Shown piece by piece: positions 9,803-18,517 of a stretch of DNA of 45,547 nucleotides. Within the stretch, counting starts at the first letter, position 1. Each line of letters starts with the position of its first letter. Location of the stretch: positions 1-45,547 of the forward strand of contig JANYJP010000089.1 of NCBI GenBank assembly GCA_025358455.1, read 5' to 3'. Both the position numbers and the translations under genes were made by a program. The notes under the pieces are model-generated. The model had not been told where the DNA came from. It saw nothing but the letters and a program-made list of their open reading frames with translations, and ran no database searches. Source of the DNA: Bacteroidales bacterium (GTDB taxonomy: Bacteria; Bacteroidota; Bacteroidia; Bacteroidales; VadinHA17).

Positions 9803-10540
9803 ATGGTAAGAGTGATAAGGTTTTTGGTGTTTTTTGGAATATTAATACCAGCTTCTTCTCTTATTCCATTGCAGGGACAGGATAAGGAAGGAATGGTAAA
9901 GTATACTCCTGATTTCAGATTTAATGATGGCATTTACCTGAATTTTGACCAGGTAAAAATGAATAAGCCTATATCGAAGGCTAAGCTACTGACCTCAATA
10001 GATTATAACGACAGGGAATTCTTCAATAAAATTCTCGAGAATGATAAAATCTATTTCTATGACAATATGGGAGTAAGGCAGGAAATTGCAAAAAACACTA
10101 TCTGGGGCTATTCCCGGAATGGTGTACTTTATGTGCAGATACAGGAAGCCTTCAACAGGATTACATTCGTTGGAAACATATGTCATTTTGTAGCTGACAT
10201 AACAACGTATGATTCACGTTCTTATAACTCTCCATATGGGTATTATGATCCCTATTATTCACCATATGGTTACAGCAATTATTATTCACCATATAACACT
10301 TATTATTCGCCATACAGACAGTCTAATATGGGCCGTAATGAGTTGAAACAATATTTAATTGATTTTGAGAGCGGTAAGATTCTTGAATTCAATGTTGAAA
10401 GTACTGAATTGCTTCTTATGAAGGATAGTCAGCTTTATGAGGAGTATGTTCAACTCTCAAGAAAAAAGAAGAAAGATCTGATGTTTGTATATGTCAGAAA
10501 ATTCAATGAAAAAAATCCACTATTTATACCTGTAGAATAA
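9803..10540 (+). CDS. Secreted protein with Tyr/Pro-rich repeat, function unknown
   Basis: This 245-residue protein is not assigned to a named family. The N-terminus MVRVIRFLVFFGILIPASSLIPLQGQ looks like a signal peptide. The middle (about residues 136-173) is a repetitive stretch with SPYGYYDPYYSPYGY and further SPY units. The flanking parts are mixed alpha/beta, and the C-terminus is basic (SRKKKKDLMFVYVRKFN). The gene lies 10 bases before another secreted protein of unknown function, so the two are probably co-transcribed. The ATG at 9803 is chosen because it gives an uninterrupted signal peptide. Confidence 0.75.
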   Translation: MVRVIRFLVFFGILIPASSLIPLQGQDKEGMVKYTPDFRFNDGIYLNFDQVKMNKPISKAKLLTSIDYNDREFFNKILENDKIYFYDNMGVRQEIAKNTIWGYSRNGVLYVQIQEAFNRITFVGNICHFVADITTYDSRSYNSPYGYYDPYYSPYGYSNYYSPYNTYYSPYRQSNMGRNELKQYLIDFESGKILEFNVESTELLLMKDSQLYEEYVQLSRKKKKDLMFVYVRKFNEKNPLFIPVE

Positions 10541-10550
10541 AACTTTAATT

Positions 10551-11396
10551 ATGAAAAATATTTTTATTGCCTTTGTAATGCTTTGTTCACCTGTATTGTT
10601 GACAGGTCAGGCTCCTTTTCCAAATAAAGACGAAATAAAGCAGTTTGGTGTATCGAAAACCTGTGTGGTACTTGAAGATGACCCGTTTTCTGCTTTTAAC
10701 TTATATATTAAGACGGCTGTTAATTCATATTGGAAAATCACTCCCTTTGAATTTATTGAAGTCAGAGAATTCAATGTCAGAAGATTGAATCCGAAGTATT
10801 CATTTATCGTTCTCACCCAGACAAATTATGAAAAAGATAAAGGAAGCGGTTTATACAATTTTATTAATCTTCTTCAGGGAAAGAATGTGAACAAACTGGG
10901 CGAAATGCCTGAGATTTGCGCGATACCTCTTTCTTTTGCCGGAGAGAATGACCTTGATTACAGCTATAAACTGGGCGCTATTCTTTCATTTATGCAGAAA
11001 CATGCAGAGATGATATCTGAGGATCCTTCATTAACAGGCAGGAAGTATCTCAAGTATTATAATAAATTTATTCCTGATGTAAGGAGCAAAACGATTCTTG
11101 TTAAACAGGAGGATCTTGTTCCTGAAATATCAACAATTGATAGGATAAAGAAAATCTATAATGGTAAAATTGAGATCGTTACAGAGGAAGATATAATTAA
11201 GGCAATTGAAAATAAATCTCCTAATACAGTGATACTGCATAAAGTTGGTCCTGTTGGCGAACAAAATTCGGGTTATTGTTTTAAGATGCTTATTGGTACT
11301 GATGATGCAAATATGTACTATTATAATCAACACGCGATCGACAAATCAAATCCCAATGGCCTATTACCTGCCGATCTGAAAAGGCTGACAAAATGA
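10551..11396 (+). CDS. Secreted protein of unknown function
   Basis: The 281-residue product begins with a signal peptide, MKNIFIAFVMLCSPVLLTGQA, and is therefore predicted periplasmic or outer-membrane associated. I recognise no catalytic motif. Two blocks (around KYSFIVLTQTNYEKD and the C-terminal YCFKMLIGTDDANMYYYNQHAID) look like conserved beta-strand cores. It starts 10 bases after the Tyr/Pro-rich secreted protein and is likely in the same transcript. A conserved Bacteroidota hypothetical is the most that can be said. Confidence 0.7.
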   Translation: MKNIFIAFVMLCSPVLLTGQAPFPNKDEIKQFGVSKTCVVLEDDPFSAFNLYIKTAVNSYWKITPFEFIEVREFNVRRLNPKYSFIVLTQTNYEKDKGSGLYNFINLLQGKNVNKLGEMPEICAIPLSFAGENDLDYSYKLGAILSFMQKHAEMISEDPSLTGRKYLKYYNKFIPDVRSKTILVKQEDLVPEISTIDRIKKIYNGKIEIVTEEDIIKAIENKSPNTVILHKVGPVGEQNSGYCFKMLIGTDDANMYYYNQHAIDKSNPNGLLPADLKRLTK

Positions 11397-11451
11397 TTGT
11401 GAATGCAGCATTGAGAAAACAGATCCGTCTTTATACAAACATCAGATTGTC

Positions 11452-11808
11452 ATGGAAGAGAACAGAATATTAACAGAAACAGAAAGAAACTGGGCGATGT
11501 TATGTCACCTCTCGGCATTTGCCGGGTTCTTTTTTCCTTTTGGCGGAATTATAGGTCCACTGATATGCTGGCTGTCCAAAAGAGATGACTCTACCTGGGT
11601 TTACACTAACGGAAGAGCTGCACTGAACTTCCAGTTGTCCATGCTGCTTTATATTGTTCTCGCTATTCCGCTTTGTTTCATAATAATAGGTATTCCAATT
11701 ATTATGGTATTGGGGACTCTGAAAGTAGTTTGCATAATTATTGCCAGCGTTAAGGCCGGGAAAGGGGAGCCTTTTACATACCCTCTGGTTATCCCATTCC
11801 TGCAATGA
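11452..11808 (+). CDS. DUF4870 family small membrane protein
   Basis: This 118-residue protein matches the DUF4870 pattern: an N-terminal ERNWAMLCHLSAFAGFFFPFGGIIGPLICWLSKRD segment, a central NGRAALNFQLSMLLYIVLAIP segment, a third hydrophobic stretch (FIIIGIPIIMVLGTLKVVCIIIASVKAGKGE) and a short YPL-containing end. Three to four membrane helices are predicted. The function of the family is unknown. It stands alone between the secreted-protein pair and ppk2. Confidence 0.8.
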   Translation: MEENRILTETERNWAMLCHLSAFAGFFFPFGGIIGPLICWLSKRDDSTWVYTNGRAALNFQLSMLLYIVLAIPLCFIIIGIPIIMVLGTLKVVCIIIASVKAGKGEPFTYPLVIPFLQ

Positions 11809-11892
11809 TGAGTCATTCCAAACTTTATCCGGAATTATTTCTGAATAAGATAAATTCCTGGTATATTTCTTTCTAATTTAAATATTTCTGTC

Positions 11893-12756
11893 ATGGCACA
11901 TACTAAAGGGAAAAAAACAGTCAAAGCGAAAATTGCAGAAGAAACAGATTTATATCATGATATTGAACCTGAAAAAAGGAAAAAACTCAAAAGGAAAGAG
12001 TATGAAGAGTTGCTTCTGAAACTCGAAACCGAGCTTGTTAAACTTCAGGAATGGGTAAAAGCTAAAAAGCTGAAAGTTGTTGTAGTGTTCGAAGGCAGGG
12101 ATGCTGCAGGAAAGGGAGGAGTTATTAAAACCATAGCAGGATGTCTTAATCCCCGGATATGCCGTATTGTTGCACTTGGCATACCAACTGAAAAGGAGAA
12201 ATCTCAATGGTATTTTCAAAGATATGCTTCACAATTGCCGGCTGGTGGAGAAATTGTTCTTTTCGACAGGAGCTGGTATAACAGGGCGGGTGTTGAGAAA
12301 GTTATGGGCTATTGCTCTAATGATGAATATGAGGAATTTCTTCGTTCATGTCCCGAATTTGAAAGAATGCTGATCAGATCCGGTACCATTCTGATAAAAT
12401 ACTGGTTCTCTGTAAGTGACCATGAGCAGGAGAGACGTTTTCAGGACAGGATCAAGGATCCGACAAAACGATGGAAGATCAGTCCTATGGATGTCGAATC
12501 ACGCGATAAGTGGGTGGAATATTCAATGGCGAAAGACAAAATGTTCTCGTTTACAGATACCAAGCAGGCTTCATGGAATGTTGTCCATGCAGATGATAAA
12601 AAGAGAGCAAGGCTAAATACTATTCTTCACCTGCTTTCAGTAATTCCATATGAAGATCTTACCCAAAAACCTTTTAAGCTTCCTCCACTTAAACATGATG
12701 TGGCTTACGTCAGACCTCCGGTAACAGATCAAACGTACGTCCCCGAAAAATACTAA
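11893..12756 (+). CDS. ppk2: Polyphosphate kinase 2 family protein
   Basis: PPK2 enzymes transfer phosphate between polyphosphate and nucleoside mono- or diphosphates. The 287-residue length fits a single-domain PPK2. Visible motifs are the Walker A GRDAAGKGG (residues 68-76), a Walker B/lid region VLFDRSWYNRAGVE (D125, R126), and DPTKRWKISPMD with DRIKDP. Which PPK2 class it belongs to, and so whether it favours mono- or diphosphates, cannot be settled by eye. A strong terminator follows at 12774-12812, so it appears monocistronic. An N-terminal basic stretch (MAHTKGKKTVKAK) is unremarkable. Confidence 0.93.
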   Translation: MAHTKGKKTVKAKIAEETDLYHDIEPEKRKKLKRKEYEELLLKLETELVKLQEWVKAKKLKVVVVFEGRDAAGKGGVIKTIAGCLNPRICRIVALGIPTEKEKSQWYFQRYASQLPAGGEIVLFDRSWYNRAGVEKVMGYCSNDEYEEFLRSCPEFERMLIRSGTILIKYWFSVSDHEQERRFQDRIKDPTKRWKISPMDVESRDKWVEYSMAKDKMFSFTDTKQASWNVVHADDKKRARLNTILHLLSVIPYEDLTQKPFKLPPLKHDVAYVRPPVTDQTYVPEKY

Positions 12757-12773
12757 AGAAGGCTTTAGAGGAT

Positions 12774-12812
12774 ATATAGGCTGTAGAAGTTTTTACAGCC
12801 TATATTGCTTTT
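12774..12812 (+). terminator. Intrinsic terminator after ppk2
   Basis: ATATAGGCTGTA (12774-12785) pairs perfectly with TACAGCCTATAT (12794-12805) around an 8-base loop and is followed by TGCTTTT. It separates ppk2 from hisS. Confidence 0.85.
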
Positions 12813-12826
12813 GTTGCCTCTATCGC

Positions 12827-12856
12827 TTAATTTATACTTTTATCTTTATATTTTTG
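12827..12856 (+). promoter_or_regulatory. Promoter of hisS-hutH
   Basis: TATTTTTG (12849-12856) matches TAnnTTTG, and TTA at 12827-12829 lies 19 bases upstream, one base off the TTG consensus. The start would be about 12861, leaving a leader near 20 bases. Confidence 0.55.
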
Positions 12857-12879
12857 ACGTTTGTCATTAATACACCACT

Positions 12880-14262
12880 ATGTCTTCCAAACCATCCATA
12901 CCAAAAGGAACAAGGGATTTCTCCACTGAAGAGATGCTGAAGCGTGAATATATTTTTGAAACCATTAAACAGGTTTTCAGGCTATATGGTTATCAGCCCA
13001 TTGAGACACCTGCAATGGAGAACCTTACAACACTGCTTGGGAAATATGGAGAGGAAGGGGATAAGCTACTGTTCAGAATACTTAATTCAGGTGATTATCT
13101 TTCACAGATCACTGATGATGAACTGGTGAAGCATGAATCAGCTAAACTATCCTCAAAAATATGTGAAAAGGGTCTGAGATATGATCTTACTGTCCCATTC
13201 GCACGTTATGTTGTTCAACATCGTGATGAAATTACCTTTCCTTTTAAAAGATACCAGATTCAACCTGTCTGGAGAGCTGACCGGCCACAAAAGGGAAGGT
13301 ACCGCGAATTTTTCCAGTGTGATGTTGATGTTATCGGAAGCGATTCATTATTAAATGAATACGAACTAATAAAGATTGTTGATGATATTTTCGGAAGACT
13401 TAAGGTTCAGGTTATAATAAAAATTAACAACAGGAAGATACTTACCGGGATTTCAGATTTTATTGGTGAGTCGGAACGTATTACTGACTTAACTGTGGCT
13501 ATTGATAAGCTCGATAAGATTGGTGTCGAAGCTGTTAATGCAGAGTTAAATGGTAAGGGATTATCTGCTGCCGCTATTTCAGCGCTTCAGCCCCTGCTGC
13601 AACTCAATGGTGATACTGCCACAAAACTTGATAAGCTAAGCAGGCTTCTGTTTAATTCAGATGCAGGAATGAAGGGAATAACTGAATTACGAACACTTTT
13701 TGCATATATCGAAAGCAGTCCCTTGTCATGTAAAGTAGAGCTTGATCTTACACTGGCAAGAGGATTAAATTATTATACCGGTGCTATAATAGAAGTTAAA
13801 TCGAAAGATGTAAACATCGGGAGCATATGTGGCGGTGGTCGTTACGATAACCTTACCGGAGTATTTGGAATGGACGGGGTATCCGGAGTCGGTATATCAT
13901 TCGGTGCCGACAGGATATACGATGTACTTAACCAGTTAAATCTTTTTGATAAAATAGGAGTAACTTCAACTGAAGTCCTCATTGCAAACTTCGGAGAGAA
14001 TGAGACTGCTTATTCTCTTAAAATCCTTGACCGGTTACGCCATCGCGATATCCGGACTGAATTGTACCCTGACGTTGTAAAACTTAAGAAACAAATGTCA
14101 TATGCCGATGCAAAGAAGATACCTTATATTATTATGGCAGGAGAGGATGAGATAAAAAGTAATACTATAACAATTAAAATAATGTCTTCCGGGGAGCAGA
14201 AGAAGCTTGCTCTGAATGACATTGAATTATTTGTGAATGAGGAGATCAGAAAACCAAAATAA
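12880..14262 (+). CDS. hisS: Histidyl-tRNA synthetase
   Basis: HisRS charges tRNA-His with histidine in the cytosol. The 460-residue product is a class II synthetase with the N-terminal [11 protein letters not shown] signature, motif 2 [26 protein letters not shown] (about residues 128-152), the histidine-binding ARGLNYYTG (about 292-300), GGGRYDNL (about 317-324) and a C-terminal anticodon-binding domain (from about 365). It is full length. It is followed 25 bases later by a histidine ammonia-lyase gene, presumably on the same transcript. Confidence 0.97.
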   Translation: MSSKPSIPKGTRDFSTEEMLKREYIFETIKQVFRLYGYQPIETPAMENLTTLLGKYGEEGDKLLFRILNSGDYLSQITDDELVKHESAKLSSKICEKGLRYDLTVPFARYVVQHRDEITFPFKRYQIQPVWRADRPQKGRYREFFQCDVDVIGSDSLLNEYELIKIVDDIFGRLKVQVIIKINNRKILTGISDFIGESERITDLTVAIDKLDKIGVEAVNAELNGKGLSAAAISALQPLLQLNGDTATKLDKLSRLLFNSDAGMKGITELRTLFAYIESSPLSCKVELDLTLARGLNYYTGAIIEVKSKDVNIGSICGGGRYDNLTGVFGMDGVSGVGISFGADRIYDVLNQLNLFDKIGVTSTEVLIANFGENETAYSLKILDRLRHRDIRTELYPDVVKLKKQMSYADAKKIPYIIMAGEDEIKSNTITIKIMSSGEQKKLALNDIELFVNEEIRKPK

Positions 14263-14287
14263 TCCTGATAATTAATATAACTGTCTG

Positions 14288-15778
14288 ATGACTTATAAAA
14301 TATCACCTGATGATCTGAAACTGGAAACACTCTGGGAAATTCTAAAGAAGAATGGTAAACTCTCCCTGTCAACCGAGTCAGTTGAATTAATTAACCGCTG
14401 CAGGAGCTATCTCGACCAGAAATTAGAGAATAATACATCTCCCATATATGGTATAACTACCGGTTTCGGTTCACTGCATAAAAAAACAATAAGTCACGAT
14501 CAGCTGAATAAGCTTCAGGAAAACCTTGTTATGTCGCATGCCTGCGGTACCGGGCCAGTTGTAAAGGAAGAGATCGTGAGGCTTATGCTTATTTTGAAAA
14601 TTCATGCCCTGAGTCTCGGGAAATCAGGGGTCCAGGTGCAAACGGTACAACGACTTATCGATTTTTTTAATGAGGGAATTATCCCGGTTATATACGAACA
14701 GGGATCACTTGGAGCCTCGGGAGATCTTGCTCCTCTTGCTCATCTGGTATTACCACTTCTGGGTATGGGCGAAGTTATCTATAAAGGGAAACATTACGAG
14801 TCAGGGACTATCCTTAAGCAATTTGGTTGGTCGCCTGTTGAGCTGATGTCAAAGGAAGGGCTTGCACTTCTTAACGGGACTCAGTTCATGAGTTCTTATG
14901 GAGTTTATATTATTGCGATGGCCGAGCGGCTCTCTTTATTTGCCGATATTACTTCTGCCATTTCTCTTGAGGCTTATGACGGTCGTCCTGATCCGTTTTT
15001 TGAGTGTATTCACGCCATAAGGCCGCATAAAGGTCAGATTACTACCGCTAAAACTTTCAGAGAAATATTGAAAGGAAGTCAGATTATTTCCCGGGCAAAA
15101 GCACATGTACAGGACCCGTATTCTTTCAGGTGTATACCTCAGGTTCACGGAGCAAGTAAAGACGCAATAAGTTACTCAAAATCAGTTATTCATACTGAGA
15201 TCAACTCAGTTACTGATAACCCGACAATTTTTCCGGATGAAGACCTGATTGTCTCCGGAGGTAATTTCCATGGACAACCTCTCGCCCTCATTTTTGACTA
15301 TCTGGCCATAGCACTTGCTGAGCTGGGAAGTATTTCAGAAAGAAGAGTTTACAGGTTAATCGCCGGACAAAGGGATTTGCCTGAATTCCTCGTTGTAAAT
15401 TCCGGTTTGAATAGCGGATTCATGATTCCACAATATACTGCTGCTTCGATTGTCAGTCAGAATAAACAGCTATGTACTCCATCATCTGTAGATTCTATTC
15501 CTTCGTCAAATGAACAGGAAGATCACGTGAGTATGGGAGCCAATGGAGCTACCAGATTGTTGCGTGTTGCAGATAACCTTGAAAGGATAATAGCGATTGA
15601 ATTATTTACCGCCGTTCAGGCTATCGAATTCAGGAGACCTCTCAGATCGTCAGACTTTATTGAGGATGTAATCAAATCGTACAGGAAAACTATTTCATTT
15701 ATTCAGGATGATAAGGTTATGTTCGGTGAGATAGCCAAATCAATAGATTTTGTGAGAGATTACGAGATTAAGTTATAA
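14288..15778 (+). CDS. hutH: Histidine ammonia-lyase (aromatic amino acid lyase family)
   Basis: Family members remove ammonia from histidine (giving urocanate) or from Phe/Tyr with the MIO cofactor formed from Ala-Ser-Gly. Here the triad is A143-S144-G145 in GSLGASGDLAPLAHL. Other landmarks are YGITTGFGSL (Y54), the substrate-specificity region NLVMSHACGTG (S83-H84, His as in histidine lyases) and SSNEQEDHVSMGANGA near the C-terminus. The 496-residue length is typical. No hutU, hutI or hutG gene is adjacent, so the rest of histidine catabolism must lie elsewhere. A tyrosine-lyase role cannot be fully excluded. The last bases overlap the convergent spy-like gene by 6 bases. Confidence 0.88.
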   Translation: MTYKISPDDLKLETLWEILKKNGKLSLSTESVELINRCRSYLDQKLENNTSPIYGITTGFGSLHKKTISHDQLNKLQENLVMSHACGTGPVVKEEIVRLMLILKIHALSLGKSGVQVQTVQRLIDFFNEGIIPVIYEQGSLGASGDLAPLAHLVLPLLGMGEVIYKGKHYESGTILKQFGWSPVELMSKEGLALLNGTQFMSSYGVYIIAMAERLSLFADITSAISLEAYDGRPDPFFECIHAIRPHKGQITTAKTFREILKGSQIISRAKAHVQDPYSFRCIPQVHGASKDAISYSKSVIHTEINSVTDNPTIFPDEDLIVSGGNFHGQPLALIFDYLAIALAELGSISERRVYRLIAGQRDLPEFLVVNSGLNSGFMIPQYTAASIVSQNKQLCTPSSVDSIPSSNEQEDHVSMGANGATRLLRVADNLERIIAIELFTAVQAIEFRRPLRSSDFIEDVIKSYRKTISFIQDDKVMFGEIAKSIDFVRDYEIKL

Positions 15779-16237
15779 ATCACGCCTTCTTACTCCCTGT
15801 CGTTGCTTAGCGCTCTGTAACTCGTTAAGGAGTTGGATTTTATATTGATTTTCAGCCTGATAAAACCTTATTACTTTAGCGGGAGGCAATACTTCTTTAA
15901 GTTTCTTATGAAAGGTTGAAGCAAGAGTTGATTCCTGAACAATCGTAGCAATAAGTTTATCACCTATTTCCGTCAATTGGGTATCGCTAAGCGTAGCTTC
16001 ATTCTGATTGAAGTCCCTTATTAAATTAACCTTATCCATCTGTATCAGGTTTTTCTGTTTCTGATACTCATTATATACCGGCCAAAATTTTTCTGCTTCT
16101 CCTGAAGTCAGATTCAGTTTTTTTGTAAAGAATCCGATTTTATAGGAATTAAGTTTTTCCAGATTCGGATTCTGGGCGGCCAATCTCGTTAAAGGGAAAA
16201 TCAGAATTGCCATTAATACTATTAATAATCTTTTCAT
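15773..16237 (-). CDS. Periplasmic CpxP/Spy-like protein of an ECF sigma cassette
   Basis: This 154-residue protein has a signal peptide (MKRLLIVLMAILIFPLTRLAAQ) and a helical, charged body with the segment LTSGEAEKFWPVYNEYQKQKNLI, reminiscent of Spy/CpxP/CnrX periplasmic helical proteins that act as chaperones or stress sensors. It lies 9 bases after an anti-sigma-like gene and ends the three-gene sigma operon. The inferred role is to sense envelope stress or to feed back on the anti-sigma factor. The assignment rests on architecture and context, not on a strong motif. Confidence 0.6.
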   Translation of the reverse strand: MKRLLIVLMAILIFPLTRLAAQNPNLEKLNSYKIGFFTKKLNLTSGEAEKFWPVYNEYQKQKNLIQMDKVNLIRDFNQNEATLSDTQLTEIGDKLIATIVQESTLASTFHKKLKEVLPPAKVIRFYQAENQYKIQLLNELQSAKQRQGVRRRDL

Positions 16238-16246
16238 TGTTTTAAT

Positions 16247-16672
16247 TTATAGCTGATTATAAATATCATTTATTTCGATGTTCTCAAGAAGGAGATAATC
16301 AATTATATCTTTCTTGCTTACGTCAAGTCCTTCAACTTCAATACCGAGTGAGGCTGCATTTTCTTCAAGTGCAGGTAGATCTATATCATTAATGTAATTT
16401 GCTGTGTTCTCTTCAGCCATAACTCCGGAAAGCTGATTATTAGCTTTATCATGTATAACCAGTTTAACAGCGCCATAACTTAGAATAATAAATCCTGCAA
16501 CAGCAGCTGCTAAAGCCAGGTATGGTCTCAATCTTTTATAGAATCCGGTTTTTTTTACTTCATGATCATAACCGGAGGTGGCAGAAAGTATTTTTCTGTT
16601 TGCCTCCTCAAAGTAGTTCACTGGTACTTTAAAAGGATTTTTATCTGCTATTTCATTCAGATCTTTCATCAT
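16247..16672 (-). CDS. Probable anti-sigma factor, single-pass membrane protein
   Basis: The 141-residue product has a short N-terminal cytosolic part (MMKDLNEIADKNPFKVPVNYFEEANRKIL), one membrane helix (about residues 49-67, PYLALAAAVAGFIILSYGAVKLV) and an acidic periplasmic tail. That layout and its place 30 bases after an ECF sigma factor fit an anti-sigma factor. The NPFKVPxxYF motif is frequent in Bacteroidota proteins next to ECF sigma genes. No zinc-binding anti-sigma motif (HxxxCxxC) is present. Confidence 0.6.
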   Translation of the reverse strand: MMKDLNEIADKNPFKVPVNYFEEANRKILSATSGYDHEVKKTGFYKRLRPYLALAAAVAGFIILSYGAVKLVIHDKANNQLSGVMAEENTANYINDIDLPALEENAASLGIEVEGLDVSKKDIIDYLLLENIEINDIYNQL

Positions 16673-16702
16673 AATGTTTAGATAGTTAAGACTCCAAAAG
16701 GT

Positions 16703-17248
16703 TTAATCGTCACCCAGCATTTTTTCAATTTTCTTTACAGCATGATGATATGATGCTTTAAGAGCACCCTCTGATGTCTTCAAAACAGTGCTCATTTCCA
16801 CATATGTCATATCGTCGAAATATTTAAGATTAAATACAACGCGTTGTTTTTCAGGTAGTTTTAAAATTGCATTTTGCAGTTTTAGCTGTGCTTCATCTCC
16901 ATCAAACCATGCGCTGCCTTCGAGTGAATTATCAAAATAGCTTCCCATGTCATCAATAGAAACTGCGGCATTCCTCTTCCTTTTGTTTATCAATGTCAGG
17001 GCTTCATTCGTAGCAATTGTATAAAGCCAGGTATAAAGGGAACTATCGCTTCTGAAATCCCCCATGCCCTTCCATGCATTGATGAAAGTATTCTGAAGAG
17101 CATCATCTGCATCCTCATGAAGAATAACCAGGCGACGGATATGCCAATACAGCTTTGAACTATATTTTTCTACTACCAGCCTGAATCCCTTATTCAGATC
17201 AGTTCTCAGTATTTCGGTTATATTGTCTTCCGGCTTAACTTTGCTCAA
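16703..17248 (-). CDS. ECF-type RNA polymerase sigma factor
   Basis: This 181-residue protein has the sigma-70 region 2 (about 25-90: FRLVVEKYSSKLYWHIRRLV, DADDALQNTFINAWKG, LYTWLYTIATNEALTLI) and region 4 (about 125-178: ILKLPEKQRVVFNLKYFDDMTYVEMSTVLKTSEGALKASYHHAVKKI). No region 1 or 3 is present, so it is an ECF (group 4) factor. It heads an operon with the anti-sigma-like and Spy-like genes and is divergent from ychF. I found no convincing housekeeping promoter upstream on this strand; autoregulation is possible. Confidence 0.92.
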   Translation of the reverse strand: MSKVKPEDNITEILRTDLNKGFRLVVEKYSSKLYWHIRRLVILHEDADDALQNTFINAWKGMGDFRSDSSLYTWLYTIATNEALTLINKRKRNAAVSIDDMGSYFDNSLEGSAWFDGDEAQLKLQNAILKLPEKQRVVFNLKYFDDMTYVEMSTVLKTSEGALKASYHHAVKKIEKMLGDD

Positions 17249-17354
17249 GTGTAATTCAGATTTTTATCTTAGATGTAATAGTTAATCAAAGGTTTAAAGA
17301 TAGTAAGAAAAGTAAAATTCTTTTCTCACTTTAGTCACTCTGATTACTCAACTA

Positions 17355-17384
17355 TTGAATTATCCCCGAATTATGATAAATTTG
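17355..17384 (+). promoter_or_regulatory. Promoter of ychF
   Basis: TTG (17355-17357), a 19-base spacer and TAAATTTG (17377-17384) match the Bacteroidota consensus exactly. The start would be near 17390, about 22 bases before the ATG. Confidence 0.8.
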
Positions 17385-17412
17385 CAGCCAAATGATTTAA
17401 TCCGGATAGCTG

Positions 17413-18510
17413 ATGGCACTTCAATGTGGAATTATAGGAATTACCAATGTCGGTAAAACGACTATTTTTAACTGCATCTCTAATACAAAAGGTGAGACCA
17501 ATGCTTTCGCATTTAGTACAACAAAATCAAATATGGGAGTTGTTCAGGTTCCGGACCCCAGACTATATGAGCTCGAAAAACATCAGGTTACTGACAGGAT
17601 TGTTCATACTACAGTTGAAATTGTTGATATTCCGGGATTAGCTAAAGGATCAAACAAAGGAGAAGGCGTGGGGAATAAGTTTCTTGGTGATATAAGAAAT
17701 ACAGATGCCCTGATACATGTTCTCAGATGTTTCGACAATGAAGCATTACCGCATATTGATGGCTCCGTTGATCCGGTGAGAGACCTTGAAACCATCGACC
17801 TGGAACTGCAGGTGAAAGACCTTGAGTCGGTGGAAAAAAAGATTGAACGTCTTGGACGGGCAGCTAAAGCCGGAGATAAAGATGCAAAACATGGGGCAGA
17901 AGTACTAAATCTGTATCGTGAGAATTTTGAAGAATTCAAAAATGCCAGAACACTCGACGTGAAGGATGATGACAAAAAATATGTTGATGATCTTTTTCTT
18001 CTTACCATGAAACCTGTAATTTTTGTCTGCAATGTTGATGAAAAATCAGCAAAAACAGGTAATAAGTATGTTGAGAAAGTTAAGGAATATTTAAAGGGAA
18101 AAGATTCTGAAATTCTGATTATAGCCGGTGCAATTGAAGCTGAAATAGCGGAACTGGAAAATACCGAAGACCGACTGGCATTTCTAAAGGATTCAGGATT
18201 GGATGAACCCGGTGTAGATAAACTGGTAAGAGCTGCATATAAAATGCTGAATTTACAGACATTCTTCACAGTTGGAGAGATGGAGATCAGAGCCTGGACC
18301 ATTAAAACCGGCATGACAGCTCCAAAAGCTGCCGGTGTTATTCACAGCGATCTTGAAAGAGGATTTATCAGGGCTGAGGTTATGAGATATCATGACTTTG
18401 TTTCTCTTGGATCTGAGCATGCCTGTAAGGAAGCCGGGAAATTTTATATTGAAGGCAAGAATTATATTGTAGGAGACGGCGATATCCTGCACATAAGGTT
18501 TAATGTATAA
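17413..18510 (+). CDS. ychF: Redox-regulated ATPase YchF (Obg-family)
   Basis: YchF/Ola1 is a universal P-loop NTPase of the Obg group that prefers ATP and associates with ribosomes. The 365-residue product has the P-loop GITNVGKTT (9-17), a G3-like DIPGLAKGSNKGEGVGNKFL, the altered G4 position NVDE instead of NKxD, which explains loss of GTP specificity, a central helical insertion with two coiled-coil helices and the C-terminal TGS-like domain ending GKNYIVGDGDILHIRFNV. Length and order are normal. The downstream peptidase gene starts 7 bases after its stop. Confidence 0.95.
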   Translation: MALQCGIIGITNVGKTTIFNCISNTKGETNAFAFSTTKSNMGVVQVPDPRLYELEKHQVTDRIVHTTVEIVDIPGLAKGSNKGEGVGNKFLGDIRNTDALIHVLRCFDNEALPHIDGSVDPVRDLETIDLELQVKDLESVEKKIERLGRAAKAGDKDAKHGAEVLNLYRENFEEFKNARTLDVKDDDKKYVDDLFLLTMKPVIFVCNVDEKSAKTGNKYVEKVKEYLKGKDSEILIIAGAIEAEIAELENTEDRLAFLKDSGLDEPGVDKLVRAAYKMLNLQTFFTVGEMEIRAWTIKTGMTAPKAAGVIHSDLERGFIRAEVMRYHDFVSLGSEHACKEAGKFYIEGKNYIVGDGDILHIRFNV

Positions 18511-18517
18511 AGTCGTT

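Noticed and set aside
17604-18314. Long minus-strand frame of 236 codons opposite ychF
   Set aside because: It is antisense to a well-conserved gene, is rich in Ser and Arg as expected from the complementary frame, and shows no domain or promoter.
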